Source of the DNA: DATKMG01 sp035541995
GTDB lineage: Bacteria; Acidobacteriota; Terriglobia; Versatilivoradales; Versatilivoraceae
NCBI GenBank assembly: GCA_035541995.1
Contig: DATKMG010000757.1
Location: forward strand, 1 to 7,922
Length of the DNA: 7,922 nucleotides
Reading direction: 5' to 3'
Both the position numbers and the translations under genes were made by a program. The stretch's first letter is position 1. The number at the start of each line of letters is the position of its first letter. Shown here piece by piece: positions 1 to 6,174 of this stretch. Below the pieces are notes generated by a model. That model was not told where the DNA came from, made no database searches, and saw only the letters and a program-made list of their open reading frames with translations.

Positions 1-177
1 ATTTCCTCTAATCAGAGATATTTTTCCACAGACGGATCTTCAAGAATCACTATTGGTATGGTTTTGGGAGGCACCGCTGGTCAAGTCCCCTATCCTGTTT
101 GATTCCGCAGAAAACACTACGTTGCGGGTGCCTACTTGAGGGTAATGCGGGGATCAGATCCTCGGACCTCCCTGTCC
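1..177. other. left-edge region, no confident gene
   Basis: This stretch lies downstream of the exported-protein gene. Plus-strand frame 2 is open from base 2 to a TGA at 137-139 and would encode about 45 residues entering from outside the window. It could be the tail of a convergent gene, but I recognise nothing in it. Alternatively, the minus strand ends in AGAGGAAAT (complement of 1-9), which resembles a ribosome binding site for a gene starting just beyond the edge. A short inverted repeat GGATC-A-GATCC lies near 151-161. It has no T-tract, so I do not call a terminator. Confidence 0.3.
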
Positions 178-1314
178 CTACTCCTCCTTACCCATCTTCT
201 GCTTGTATCCTCTGGGAATTTCAAACAATATAGCATCCAAGCCGGTCTTTGACAGACTCTTCAGTTCCGTGGTCATTTGCATCAAGTTGGCAGTGGCAGT
301 GGTAGTCCCTGAGGGTGTATTTTTCGTTTCAACCGAACTGTTTTCTTTGGGTTGGCTCTGAGTTTCTTCCTTCTTCTTTTTGCGGCCAAAGCCTCCTAGT
401 CCGCCAAGTACCTGACCAAGATTGGTAGGCAATGGGGACCCTGAGGTCTGGGTATCGTTCGATTGCGGTTTTTGAGTGTCCTGTTTTGGTGGTGATTGTT
501 GGCTGTCTGGTGGAGCAGTGCCGCTCACTTTCATCGACATAACAGTTAAGACCGGGACTCCATCCATTTTGTCGATGTTTGCCTGCATGGCTGAAACTCC
601 CTGACCCATCCGGGGATCCTGAACACCAGCCATCATCGTCTTCATTTGTTCAACCAACTCCGGAGATGCCATCTTTTGAGCGTATCTCACATTGAACGCA
701 CGTTCTTCTTCCCAGCCGCTAATGTCCTTGGTCATCCAGACATCACCATCCATACCCATTTCGCCCTGGTTCTGGGTCTTCTGATCCTGCGCTTCGAGCT
801 GAAAGGACATCAAGAAGCGCTTGGCATTGAATCCGTTAATGAGCTTGGATTCGCCCGTGTCCTTGACTGTTATCTTGGGCTGGACTTTGACGTCGCTAGG
901 CGGCTGCGGCGCCTGCGGCTGGCCCATTTGAGCACGTCTTTGTTTAGCCGTTTCCATCGCCTTAGCCATCTGCTCACGCAATTGTTCAAAGGTGACAACC
1001 GTGTAGGTCTTTTTCTTGTGGTCAATATTGATAATCTGGTCGCGATCCAGACAGACAATCTCGGAGGTGGTAAGATCCGTCCCTGTAAAGTGGTCTGTCC
1101 GCTTACACTCGCCCTTCAAGTAATGAGTTGTGGTCTGGCTGTCCAAACCCTTGGCTCCGAAGAAACCCATCATTTTAGTCATGCTCTGCATCATGCCACC
1201 AGTGATTTTTGTCGTTTCTTCGTATTTCAGATCGGCACGCAACTCTGGGCCGATCATCAACCAAATGCCAACTAGACCTAACACCATTCTCATTTGTTTT
1301 GCCGCACGCAACAT
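178..1314 (-). CDS. exported Met-rich protein of unknown function (DUF4412-like)
   Basis: This is a predicted exported protein of 378 residues. The N-terminus has a basic segment (R3, K6, R9), a hydrophobic core at about 10-22 and a likely signal peptidase I site after LRA (27/28), so the mature protein would start at D28. It has only two cysteines (C70, C88), which could form a disulfide in the periplasm. Residues 28-265 look like a beta-rich domain; 'TGESKLINGFNAKRFLM' (153-169) resembles DUF4412-type exported proteins of acidobacteria. A Pro/Gln/Ser/Thr-rich linker (about 266-341) holds a Gly-rich stretch and RKKKK (311-315). It is followed by a conserved-looking tail ending in FEIPRGYKQK. 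Methionine is very frequent (28 of 378). The first ATG is preceded by AGGAGG (complement of 1318-1323) only 3 bases away. The gene lies 119 bp after the zinc-ribbon gene, so it may have its own promoter. The function is unknown and the family link is from memory of similar proteins. Confidence 0.8.
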   Translation of the reverse strand: MLRAAKQMRMVLGLVGIWLMIGPELRADLKYEETTKITGGMMQSMTKMMGFFGAKGLDSQTTTHYLKGECKRTDHFTGTDLTTSEIVCLDRDQIINIDHKKKTYTVVTFEQLREQMAKAMETAKQRRAQMGQPQAPQPPSDVKVQPKITVKDTGESKLINGFNAKRFLMSFQLEAQDQKTQNQGEMGMDGDVWMTKDISGWEEERAFNVRYAQKMASPELVEQMKTMMAGVQDPRMGQGVSAMQANIDKMDGVPVLTVMSMKVSGTAPPDSQQSPPKQDTQKPQSNDTQTSGSPLPTNLGQVLGGLGGFGRKKKKEETQSQPKENSSVETKNTPSGTTTATANLMQMTTELKSLSKTGLDAILFEIPRGYKQKMGKEE

Positions 1315-1396
1315 ATTCCTCCTCTAACCAATCGCTCATTTACCTGCACATTGATATTGGGACTCCCTGAGGCCCCTGTCACCCAAAAAGGGCAGT

Positions 1397-1418
1397 CTTG
1401 CGTTGGAACCAAAGCAAG
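1397..1418 (-). terminator. hairpin after the heme gene cluster, possible terminator
   Basis: On the minus strand, CTTGC-T-TTGG-TT-CCAA-C-GCAAG forms an imperfect hairpin (5 + 4 bp around one mismatch) 16 bases after the stop codon of the zinc-ribbon gene. It is followed by ACTGCCC and then five T's, so the T-tract is farther from the stem than in a standard intrinsic terminator. A second palindrome, TGAAGC-AG-GCTTCA (1423-1436), includes the stop codon itself. Either or both could end transcription of the hem cluster or protect its 3' end. The call is weak because of the displaced T-tract. Confidence 0.3.
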
Positions 1419-1433
1419 AAATTGAAGCCTGCT

Positions 1434-1727
1434 TCAGTCCTTGAACAACTTATTAAATGCAGATTTGACCTCGCGGACTGAGTCCCTCCCAGGCCTCCTC
1501 TCGCTACTCTCTACTCCGGGTTGAAAATAGTCGCAATAATTCGACTTCTCTTTGTCACGAACCCACTCAACCTGGGGTTCACGACATTCATTATGAGCAT
1601 TAGGGTCGTAGAAGCGGCAGTTTCGACACACATGAAGATCGTAGTCACAATTTGCACAACTGTCACTGCTGAGAATTCGGGTTGCACCTGCAACTTCAAT
1701 TTCTGTTCCGCATTTCCAACAGATCAT
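1434..1727 (-). CDS. small eight-cysteine zinc-ribbon-like protein, last gene of the hem cluster
   Basis: This is a 97-residue soluble protein of unknown function. Four cysteine pairs or single ligands are visible: C3-x2-C6, C24-x2-C27, C34-x2-C37, then C48 and C65, with H45 nearby. The first four look like a zinc ribbon. The second part reads CRNCRFYDPNAHNECREP followed by VRDKEKSNYCDYF, a pattern I associate with a conserved unnamed family in delta-proteobacteria-like and acidobacterial genomes. The tail after about residue 70 is basic and polar and ends in an amphipathic segment (VKSAFNKLF). It starts 2 bp after the hemD stop. Its ribosome binding site GAGGTG (complement of 1733-1738) consists of the last two hemD sense codons, so translation is probably coupled to hemD. 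Metal binding is a strong inference; a role in heme synthesis is suggested only by position. A DNA- or protein-binding adaptor is equally possible. Confidence 0.85.
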   Translation of the reverse strand: MICWKCGTEIEVAGATRILSSDSCANCDYDLHVCRNCRFYDPNAHNECREPQVEWVRDKEKSNYCDYFQPGVESSERRPGRDSVREVKSAFNKLFKD

Positions 1728-1729
1728 AG

Positions 1730-2548
1730 TTACACCTCATAGTAACATCGGATTGCTTCGACAAGTGAGGGGATATCATACTGTTGCGGTTCCACGGAGA
1801 CAATCAGGCCATACTCCGTTGCAGTCCGGGAAGTGACTGGCCCGATGGATGCTACGGCCACTTTCGCAAGAAACTCCTTGAGTGATCTAGGAGCCAATAG
1901 TTCAGCCAAACTGGCCACAGATGAGGAGCTAGTGAAGGTGATCATATCGACCGGTCGCTCTTTTGTGTTCTCTAACAGAGCTTCTTTGTTACGGTAGGCT
2001 GGGAGCGTCCTGTAAGCTTCAACCACATTGACCTCGGCTCCCCATGAGCGTAAGGTCTCTGGGAGAACATCTCTGGCTATTCTCGCCCGAGGAATAAGAA
2101 TCCGACTCCCCGGCAGGACCCGCCCTTTTAAGCTCTCCAACAGTCCTTCAGCCCGAAACTCGTCGGGTATGACTTGCGGATGGAGACCCACCGAGGCAAT
2201 CTCTTTGCCGGTACTTGCTCCTATCGCACAAATCTGGATTCGGTTGAGGTCTTTTAACTCTCTACCAACCAGTTTCCAGCGCTCGAAGAATCGCTTCACT
2301 CCATTGACACTGGTAAAGATGAGCCACTCATACCGGTCGATCTGGTGTATGGCCTCCTCCAGAGGTTTCCAGCAATCCGGATCGCAGATCTCAATCGTTG
2401 GAAGAGAAATCACTTCGGCACCAAGTTGACCAAGCCGTAGCCCGAACTCTTCAGACTGCTCCTGGGGACGTGTAATCAAGATCCGCCGTCCCAATAAAGG
2501 AAGGGTCTCAACGCTGCTCGATTTCTCCGGCACTTCGTCTAACTCCAT
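1730..2548 (-). CDS. hemD: uroporphyrinogen-III synthase
   Basis: This enzyme closes hydroxymethylbilane into uroporphyrinogen III with inversion of ring D, the branch point to heme, siroheme and cobalamin. It is a stand-alone protein of 272 residues, about the usual length for the two-lobed HemD fold. Numbered from the chosen ATG, visible landmarks are RRILITRPQEQ (21-31), FTSVNGVKRFFE (78-89), the GAS turn in CAIGASTGKE, the second-lobe strand ILIPRARIARDVLPE, FTSSSSVASL and ASIGPVTSRTATEYG. Family sequence conservation is low, so position after hemC is strong support. The frame opens at a TTG (2560), but AGGA abuts that codon directly. The ATG at 2548 has AGGA 12 bases upstream and is preferred. 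The first 16 residues are a polar extension before PLLGRR, resembling the linker joining CobA and HemD in fused proteins. It starts 36 bp after hemC and is followed at 2 bp by the zinc-ribbon gene. Confidence 0.9.
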   Translation of the reverse strand: MELDEVPEKSSSVETLPLLGRRILITRPQEQSEEFGLRLGQLGAEVISLPTIEICDPDCWKPLEEAIHQIDRYEWLIFTSVNGVKRFFERWKLVGRELKDLNRIQICAIGASTGKEIASVGLHPQVIPDEFRAEGLLESLKGRVLPGSRILIPRARIARDVLPETLRSWGAEVNVVEAYRTLPAYRNKEALLENTKERPVDMITFTSSSSVASLAELLAPRSLKEFLAKVAVASIGPVTSRTATEYGLIVSVEPQQYDIPSLVEAIRCYYEV

Positions 2549-2584
2549 TCCGAAGGACAATCCTATCGGGGAAATGACTATGCT

Positions 2585-3526
2585 TTAAATCCTGTGGAAG
2601 ATCGCATTAACAACAGCTTGTGCGCCGGCTGCTAACATCTTGTCCGCCAGCTTCTGGCCAATAGCTTGGGCTTGATGGGACCCTTCGACTATGGCTTCTT
2701 GGTTGTCGCGGAAGAGCTGTAGGCCGTCGGGACTGGCGATCACACCCCGGATCCGCAGTCGCTGGCCTTCTTTCTGAGCATATCCTGCAATCGGGACCTG
2801 GCATCCCCCACCCAACTTTCTCAGAAAGGCCCTTTCCGCTTCCGCGGCCAACTGAGTTTCTGGATGATTGAGCCTTTGGAGTTTCTCAAGAATGAGAGTG
2901 TCGTCGCTACGGGCTTCAATCCCTAGAGCGCCCTGCCCAACAGCGGGGCACAATTCTTCCACGGAGATCGGAGCAGTAATCAGGTCCGCATGCCCGAGGC
3001 GGATCAAGCCCGCAGAGGCTAGCACAATCCCGTCATACTGGTCTGTCTCTAGCTTGCGCAGTCTAGTGTCCAGGTTACCACGAAGATTTAAAATTCTTAG
3101 ATCACGACGCAAGTGCAACAGTTGAGATTGGCGTCGCAAGCTGCTAGTACCGATGCGCGCCCCGATGGGGAGTGCGGCCAGACTGCCAAATTGTTTGGAC
3201 ACCAAAGCGTCCCTGGCGTCCTCACGAGCAGTGATGGCGGCGAGACATAGGCCCACGGGTAGCTGAGTGGGGAGGTCTTTCAGACTATGAACTGCCAGGT
3301 GAATCCGCCTCTCCAAAAGAGCCTCCTCAATTTCCTTGGTGAATAACCCTTTTCCTCCTATCTGGCTCAAAGGCGCATCGGCGATGACATCCCCCGACGT
3401 CCTAATGATCTTGACTTCTACGGAATGGTCCGGGAAACTGCGCTCAAGAGCGGTCTTGACCCAATTTGCCTGCTTAAGTGCCAACTGGCTGCCGCGGGAG
3501 CCTAAGATGAACTTCTCACTTGCCAT
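2585..3526 (-). CDS. hemC: hydroxymethylbilane synthase (porphobilinogen deaminase)
   Basis: This cytosolic enzyme joins four porphobilinogen molecules into hydroxymethylbilane using a covalently bound dipyrromethane cofactor. The 313 residues match the family length. Visible signatures are LGSRGSQLALKQA (8-20), IGGKGLFTKEIE (56-67), HSLKDLP (80-86) with catalytic D84, GTSSLRRQSQL (126-136), LRGNLDTRL (148-156) and LGGGCQVP with cofactor-attaching C242. Both D84 and C242 fall at the same numbers as in the E. coli enzyme. All key residues appear intact. Its ATG shares one base with the hemA stop (TAATG), and AAGGA (complement of 3533-3537) sits 6 bases upstream of the ATG inside hemA. This implies co-transcription and translational coupling with hemA. 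hemD follows after 36 bp. Confidence 0.98.
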   Translation of the reverse strand: MASEKFILGSRGSQLALKQANWVKTALERSFPDHSVEVKIIRTSGDVIADAPLSQIGGKGLFTKEIEEALLERRIHLAVHSLKDLPTQLPVGLCLAAITAREDARDALVSKQFGSLAALPIGARIGTSSLRRQSQLLHLRRDLRILNLRGNLDTRLRKLETDQYDGIVLASAGLIRLGHADLITAPISVEELCPAVGQGALGIEARSDDTLILEKLQRLNHPETQLAAEAERAFLRKLGGGCQVPIAGYAQKEGQRLRIRGVIASPDGLQLFRDNQEAIVEGSHQAQAIGQKLADKMLAAGAQAVVNAIFHRI

Positions 3527-4794
3527 TATCGATCCTTCAATCCTAGCATTCGTTTGATGGCTTCGATCTGGTCAGCTCTGGCCGGATCCTGGCTAAGTTG
3601 CTTGAGCTCCGCAGTAGGACCATGCAAGATCTTGTTCAGCAGACTATTGGTCAGATTTTGAAGCGCTGACTCTTGTTCTGCCGACAAGGCTCCCATATGC
3701 CTCCTGTTCTTTTCTAATTCCTCCTTGAAGACAGTTTCCCAATGGCGGCGAAGGGATACGATGGTGGGTGTGGCATCCAACGTCCTGACTTGATTCATGT
3801 AGGCCGTCACTTCTTCCTTGACGATTTCCTCGGCGTGGACAGCCTCCTTCTGACGCTGCTTGAGGTTGGCATCTACGACATTCCGCAGATCGTCGATGTC
3901 GTAAAGAAAGATGTTATTAACGCGGTTAATTTCGGGGTCGACGTCGCGTGGCACGGCTATATCAATAATGAAAACAGGGCGGGTTTTGCGGAGATGAATG
4001 ATCCTCTCGCCGTCTGCCCGATTCAGTATATAGGAGGGCGAACCCGTGGAGCTGATGATGATGTCTGCGCGCTCGATGTGCCGAAAGAGTTCCTCGGGGG
4101 GGATGGCTTCACCCTTAAAAACCCTTGCCATTTCCAGGGCCCGCTGGTAGGTTCGATTCCAGACCAGAACATGGGAAATACCACTGGAAGTGAGGTGACG
4201 AGCCGCTAACTCGCTCATCTTTCCGGCCCCCAGTATAAGAACTGTCTTCCCCGATAACTCGTTAAAGATCTTCTTGGCAAGTTCCACTGCGGCATAGCTG
4301 ACGGAAACCGCCGAAGAAGCAATTGCAGTCTCATTCCTCACCCGCTTGGCCACCGAGAAGGCTCTGTTTAGTAAAGCGTTCAAGTGCTGGGCTACCGTCC
4401 CAACTGCCTGTGCCGTCTGAAAAGCGGACTTGACCTGTCCTAGAATCTGGGGTTCTCCAAGGACCATGGAATCCAGACTGGAAGCAACCCTGAAGATATG
4501 GCGAACAACATCGACCTGAGTAAAGTCATACAGGTGATTCTGGATCTGATCCATCTTCAATTGGTGGAAGCCGCATAAAAAATCTCGGGCCCTCTGAACC
4601 GCGTCATTGCTTTGCAGACCGTGCACCAGAACCTCCACACGATTACAGGTTGACAGAATCATCCCCTCCTCAAAACGATAGAGGGTCGTGAGTTCCTGCA
4701 GGGCTTTGGGCAGTAGGGACTCGGGAAAGTAAAGCCTCTCTCGAACTTCTACCGGGGCCGACTTATGATTGGCGCCCACTAAGACGAGATTCAT
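3526..4794 (-). CDS. hemA: glutamyl-tRNA reductase
   Basis: This enzyme reduces glutamyl-tRNA(Glu) with NADPH to glutamate-1-semialdehyde, the committed step of the C5 tetrapyrrole pathway. At 422 residues it is full length. The N-terminal catalytic domain shows LVGANHKSAPVEVRE (5-19), the active-site cysteine C50 in LSTCNRVEV, and H99. The hallmark SLDSMVLGEPQILGQVK follows at 106-122. The NADPH domain begins at VLILGAGKMSELAARHL (185-201), and the C-terminal helical dimerisation domain covers roughly 310-415. No catalytic residue is missing. The ATG overlaps the ccsA stop in ATGA (4791-4794). I see no good Shine-Dalgarno just upstream, so initiation probably depends on ribosomes finishing ccsA. 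The start is otherwise fixed by the family N-terminus, which begins within a few residues of M1. Its coupling with a HemX-like gene recalls the Bacillus hemAX pair, where HemX lowers HemA level. Confidence 0.98.
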   Translation of the reverse strand: MNLVLVGANHKSAPVEVRERLYFPESLLPKALQELTTLYRFEEGMILSTCNRVEVLVHGLQSNDAVQRARDFLCGFHQLKMDQIQNHLYDFTQVDVVRHIFRVASSLDSMVLGEPQILGQVKSAFQTAQAVGTVAQHLNALLNRAFSVAKRVRNETAIASSAVSVSYAAVELAKKIFNELSGKTVLILGAGKMSELAARHLTSSGISHVLVWNRTYQRALEMARVFKGEAIPPEELFRHIERADIIISSTGSPSYILNRADGERIIHLRKTRPVFIIDIAVPRDVDPEINRVNNIFLYDIDDLRNVVDANLKQRQKEAVHAEEIVKEEVTAYMNQVRTLDATPTIVSLRRHWETVFKEELEKNRRHMGALSAEQESALQNLTNSLLNKILHGPTAELKQLSQDPARADQIEAIKRMLGLKDR

Positions 4795-5615
4795 TGCATG
4801 TTACGAATAAAGGGATGTGCAGTTCCCTGGATACGCGTTCCAACAAATGTTATCAACACAAAAAGGAATCCAACAATGGACATCCAGGCTGCCCGACGAC
4901 CTCGCAGACCTGCCGAAAGGCGATAGTGAATCAATATGGCGTAGATCAACCACGTCATAAAGGACCACACCATTTTGGGATCCCAACCCCAGTATTTCCC
5001 CCAGGCCCGGCTAGCCCATATGGAACCCGCCACAATCCCGATGGTCAACAACGGAAAGCCAATGCTGAGCGACCGGTAGCCCAAGTCGTCGCAGATTTCC
5101 AACGAGGGCAATCGGTAGTAGAAGGCTTGGGGGCGCTTTCTCTTGAGTTCTTTTTCCTGGATCAGATACATAATGCCCGCAGCAAATGCCAGGAAAAAGG
5201 CGGCATACCCTAAGAATGTGGCTGGAATGTGAATATAAAACAGTGGGCTGTGGAAAGCCTCAGGTTGGGGGGATGAGGGAGTCGAAATCAAATTGGCCGC
5301 CAGAGTCAAAATGAAAACCAGCGGGAATACGAATATGCTTAGAGATTCCAGGCGATAGCGCGCGTAAGTCAGGAGAAAGGCCAGGACGATGACAAACGCA
5401 AAAAAAGAGAACGCTTCATGAACGTTGGTCACCGGCAGATGCTGTGTTTCCCGCCAGGCAAAGAAAATCGAAAGAGCATGACAGCAAAGGCCCGAGTAAA
5501 TTCCAAACAGGGCCACCCTAAAAAGGGTCTTTTTGCGGGTGATGATCGTGAGAAACGAATGGACTAATCCAACCGAATAAAATGCAATAGTGAGACGCAA
5601 GAAGAGAATGCTCAT
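4791..5615 (-). CDS. ccsA: CcsA/HemX-like cytochrome c assembly membrane protein
   Basis: This is a polytopic inner-membrane protein of 274 residues with about eight hydrophobic segments. It belongs to the CcsA/CcmC/HemX heme-handling superfamily. The tryptophan-rich WWD signature is clear: AWGKYWGWDPKMVWS (204-218). Candidate heme-ligand histidines are H46, H129 (in PLFYIHIP), H230 and H267 (in GTAHPF). The NVHEAFSFFAF segment (64-74) matches the family's early conserved loop. CcsA works with Ccs1/ResB in system II cytochrome c maturation, but no ResB-like gene is in this window. The length and the place directly before hemA also fit HemX, a modulator of HemA, so the two roles cannot be separated here. 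One oddity is that the WDPKE motif usual in system II proteins reads WDPKM, with M215 instead of Glu. The ATG at 5615 is the only start codon in the frame before an upstream stop, yet no Shine-Dalgarno is visible. It is the first gene of the hem cluster. Confidence 0.9.
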   Translation of the reverse strand: MSILFLRLTIAFYSVGLVHSFLTIITRKKTLFRVALFGIYSGLCCHALSIFFAWRETQHLPVTNVHEAFSFFAFVIVLAFLLTYARYRLESLSIFVFPLVFILTLAANLISTPSSPQPEAFHSPLFYIHIPATFLGYAAFFLAFAAGIMYLIQEKELKRKRPQAFYYRLPSLEICDDLGYRSLSIGFPLLTIGIVAGSIWASRAWGKYWGWDPKMVWSFMTWLIYAILIHYRLSAGLRGRRAAWMSIVGFLFVLITFVGTRIQGTAHPFIRNMQ

Positions 5616-5700
5616 GTTTGCAGTCAGGGTTTCTGACGATAGGTGCTTATTGAACAGGTAGTTCCAAAGTAAACCTCAAGCATTGGTTCAGCACTGACCA

Positions 5701-5774
5701 AGGAGTTAATCGGCAACTCCTCTCAACTCCGGCGGGGGCCAAAGCGGATTAAGCTTGAAGACTCCACGGAGTTC
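5701..5774 (-). repeat. iterated AACTCC/GGAGTT elements in the hem leader
   Basis: Within 74 bp the hexamer AACTCC or its complement occurs four times exactly and once as a five-base version. The copies are GGAGTT 5702-5707, AACTCC 5715-5720, AACTCC 5725-5730, ACTCC 5761-5765 and GGAGTT 5768-5773. The copies at 5715 and 5725 are direct repeats with a 10-bp period, as often seen at tandem regulator sites. The copies at 5701-5721 form a perfect 7-bp stem with a 7-base loop. In the ccsA leader RNA these copies could pair in more than one way. Whether it is an operator, an RNA switch or chance cannot be told from one sequence. Confidence 0.4.
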
Positions 5775-5823
5775 ATTGTTCCCCAAAAGCATGTGATGCT
5801 GACCCATCCATCCTGATTGCTAC

Positions 5824-5853
5824 ATTATACTATTTGCAAAGTCGATTCCACAA
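5824..5853 (-). promoter_or_regulatory. candidate sigma-70 promoter for the ccsA-hemACD cluster
   Basis: On the minus strand a perfect TATAAT (complement of 5824-5829) lies 18 bp downstream of TTGTGG (complement of 5848-5853), a weak -35 keeping only the TTG. Transcription would start near 5817 and give a leader of about 200 nt before the ccsA ATG at 5615. It is the best -10 box seen upstream of the cluster. A weaker alternative nearer the gene has TTGAGG (complement of 5674-5679) with a poor -10. Promoter consensus in this lineage is assumed to be close to that of E. coli. Confidence 0.4.
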
Positions 5854-5914
5854 GATCCGGCCAATGCACATGAGCAAGCCAGCGTTGGCTCAATTAATCA
5901 CTAAATGAACTGCT

Positions 5915-5932
5915 CAGTCGCCTGGCAGTCGC
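5915..5932 (+). repeat. CAGTCGC direct repeat, 11-bp period
   Basis: Two exact CAGTCGC copies start at 5915 and 5926, so their starts are 11 bp apart, about one helical turn. A TATACT box (5939-5944) follows but lacks a usable -35. A tandem regulator site is possible, but two heptamers in 560 bp of non-coding DNA can also arise by chance. Confidence 0.25.
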
Positions 5933-6157
5933 TCTCAGTATACTTTAGAACCAAAAATTCGAACTCTACAGTGCGTTCCCAATTCTGTCACACTTGGGCT
6001 TTCTGGGCTTACCTGACCGCCTAGTGTTTTGACGTTATCTGTGTTAAGCTCCTGTCGATAATTGCAGTGCCGATGCTACTGCGGCCAGCCAAGTGGAGTC
6101 TTGCCCGACGGGAATTGTCCGCTCTACGGATGTCATTGACCCACTGCGTGATTACCC

Positions 6158-6174
6158 ACTAGAAGGAGACTAGT
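6158..6174 (+). promoter_or_regulatory. Shine-Dalgarno in a hairpin loop, defines the TTG start
   Basis: AAGGAG (6163-6168) lies 7 bases before the TTG at 6176 and fixes this non-ATG start. It lies entirely within the seven-base loop of a perfect inverted repeat, ACTAG-AAGGAGA-CTAGT. In mRNA the stem is weak, but it would present the ribosome binding site as an exposed loop and keep the start codon one base from the stem. No other start codon lies in frame before the stop at 6149-6151. Confidence 0.6.

Noticed and set aside
646..1275. 209-codon open frame on the plus strand opposite the exported-protein gene
   Set aside because: No ribosome binding site. It is wholly antisense to a gene with a signal peptide, good Shine-Dalgarno and coherent protein features, so it is a shadow frame.
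1351..1382. GTGACA (-35-like) and TATCAA (-10-like) on the minus strand ahead of the exported-protein gene
   Set aside because: The -35 matches well but the spacing is 20 bp and the -10 is poor, so it is too weak to list as a promoter.
2028..2429. 133-codon open frame on the plus strand inside hemD
   Set aside because: Antisense shadow of hemD with an Arg/Ser/Pro-rich composition typical of non-coding frames.
4149..4161. GGTTCGATTCC, a tRNA T-arm-like string on the plus strand
   Set aside because: It lies within hemA coding sequence, and no acceptor, D or anticodon arm can be built around it.
3742..4209. 155-codon open frame on the plus strand inside hemA
   Set aside because: Entirely antisense to an intact, well-recognised hemA, and it has no recognisable motif.
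5616..5817. Cobalamin riboswitch in the hem leader
   Set aside because: A tetrapyrrole gene leader made this worth checking, but no GCCACTG B12 box or other recognisable riboswitch core is present.
6029..6062. TTGACG plus GATAAT as a promoter for the protease gene
   Set aside because: The two boxes are 22 bp apart, outside the normal 16-19 bp range, and no better -35 fits the GATAAT.
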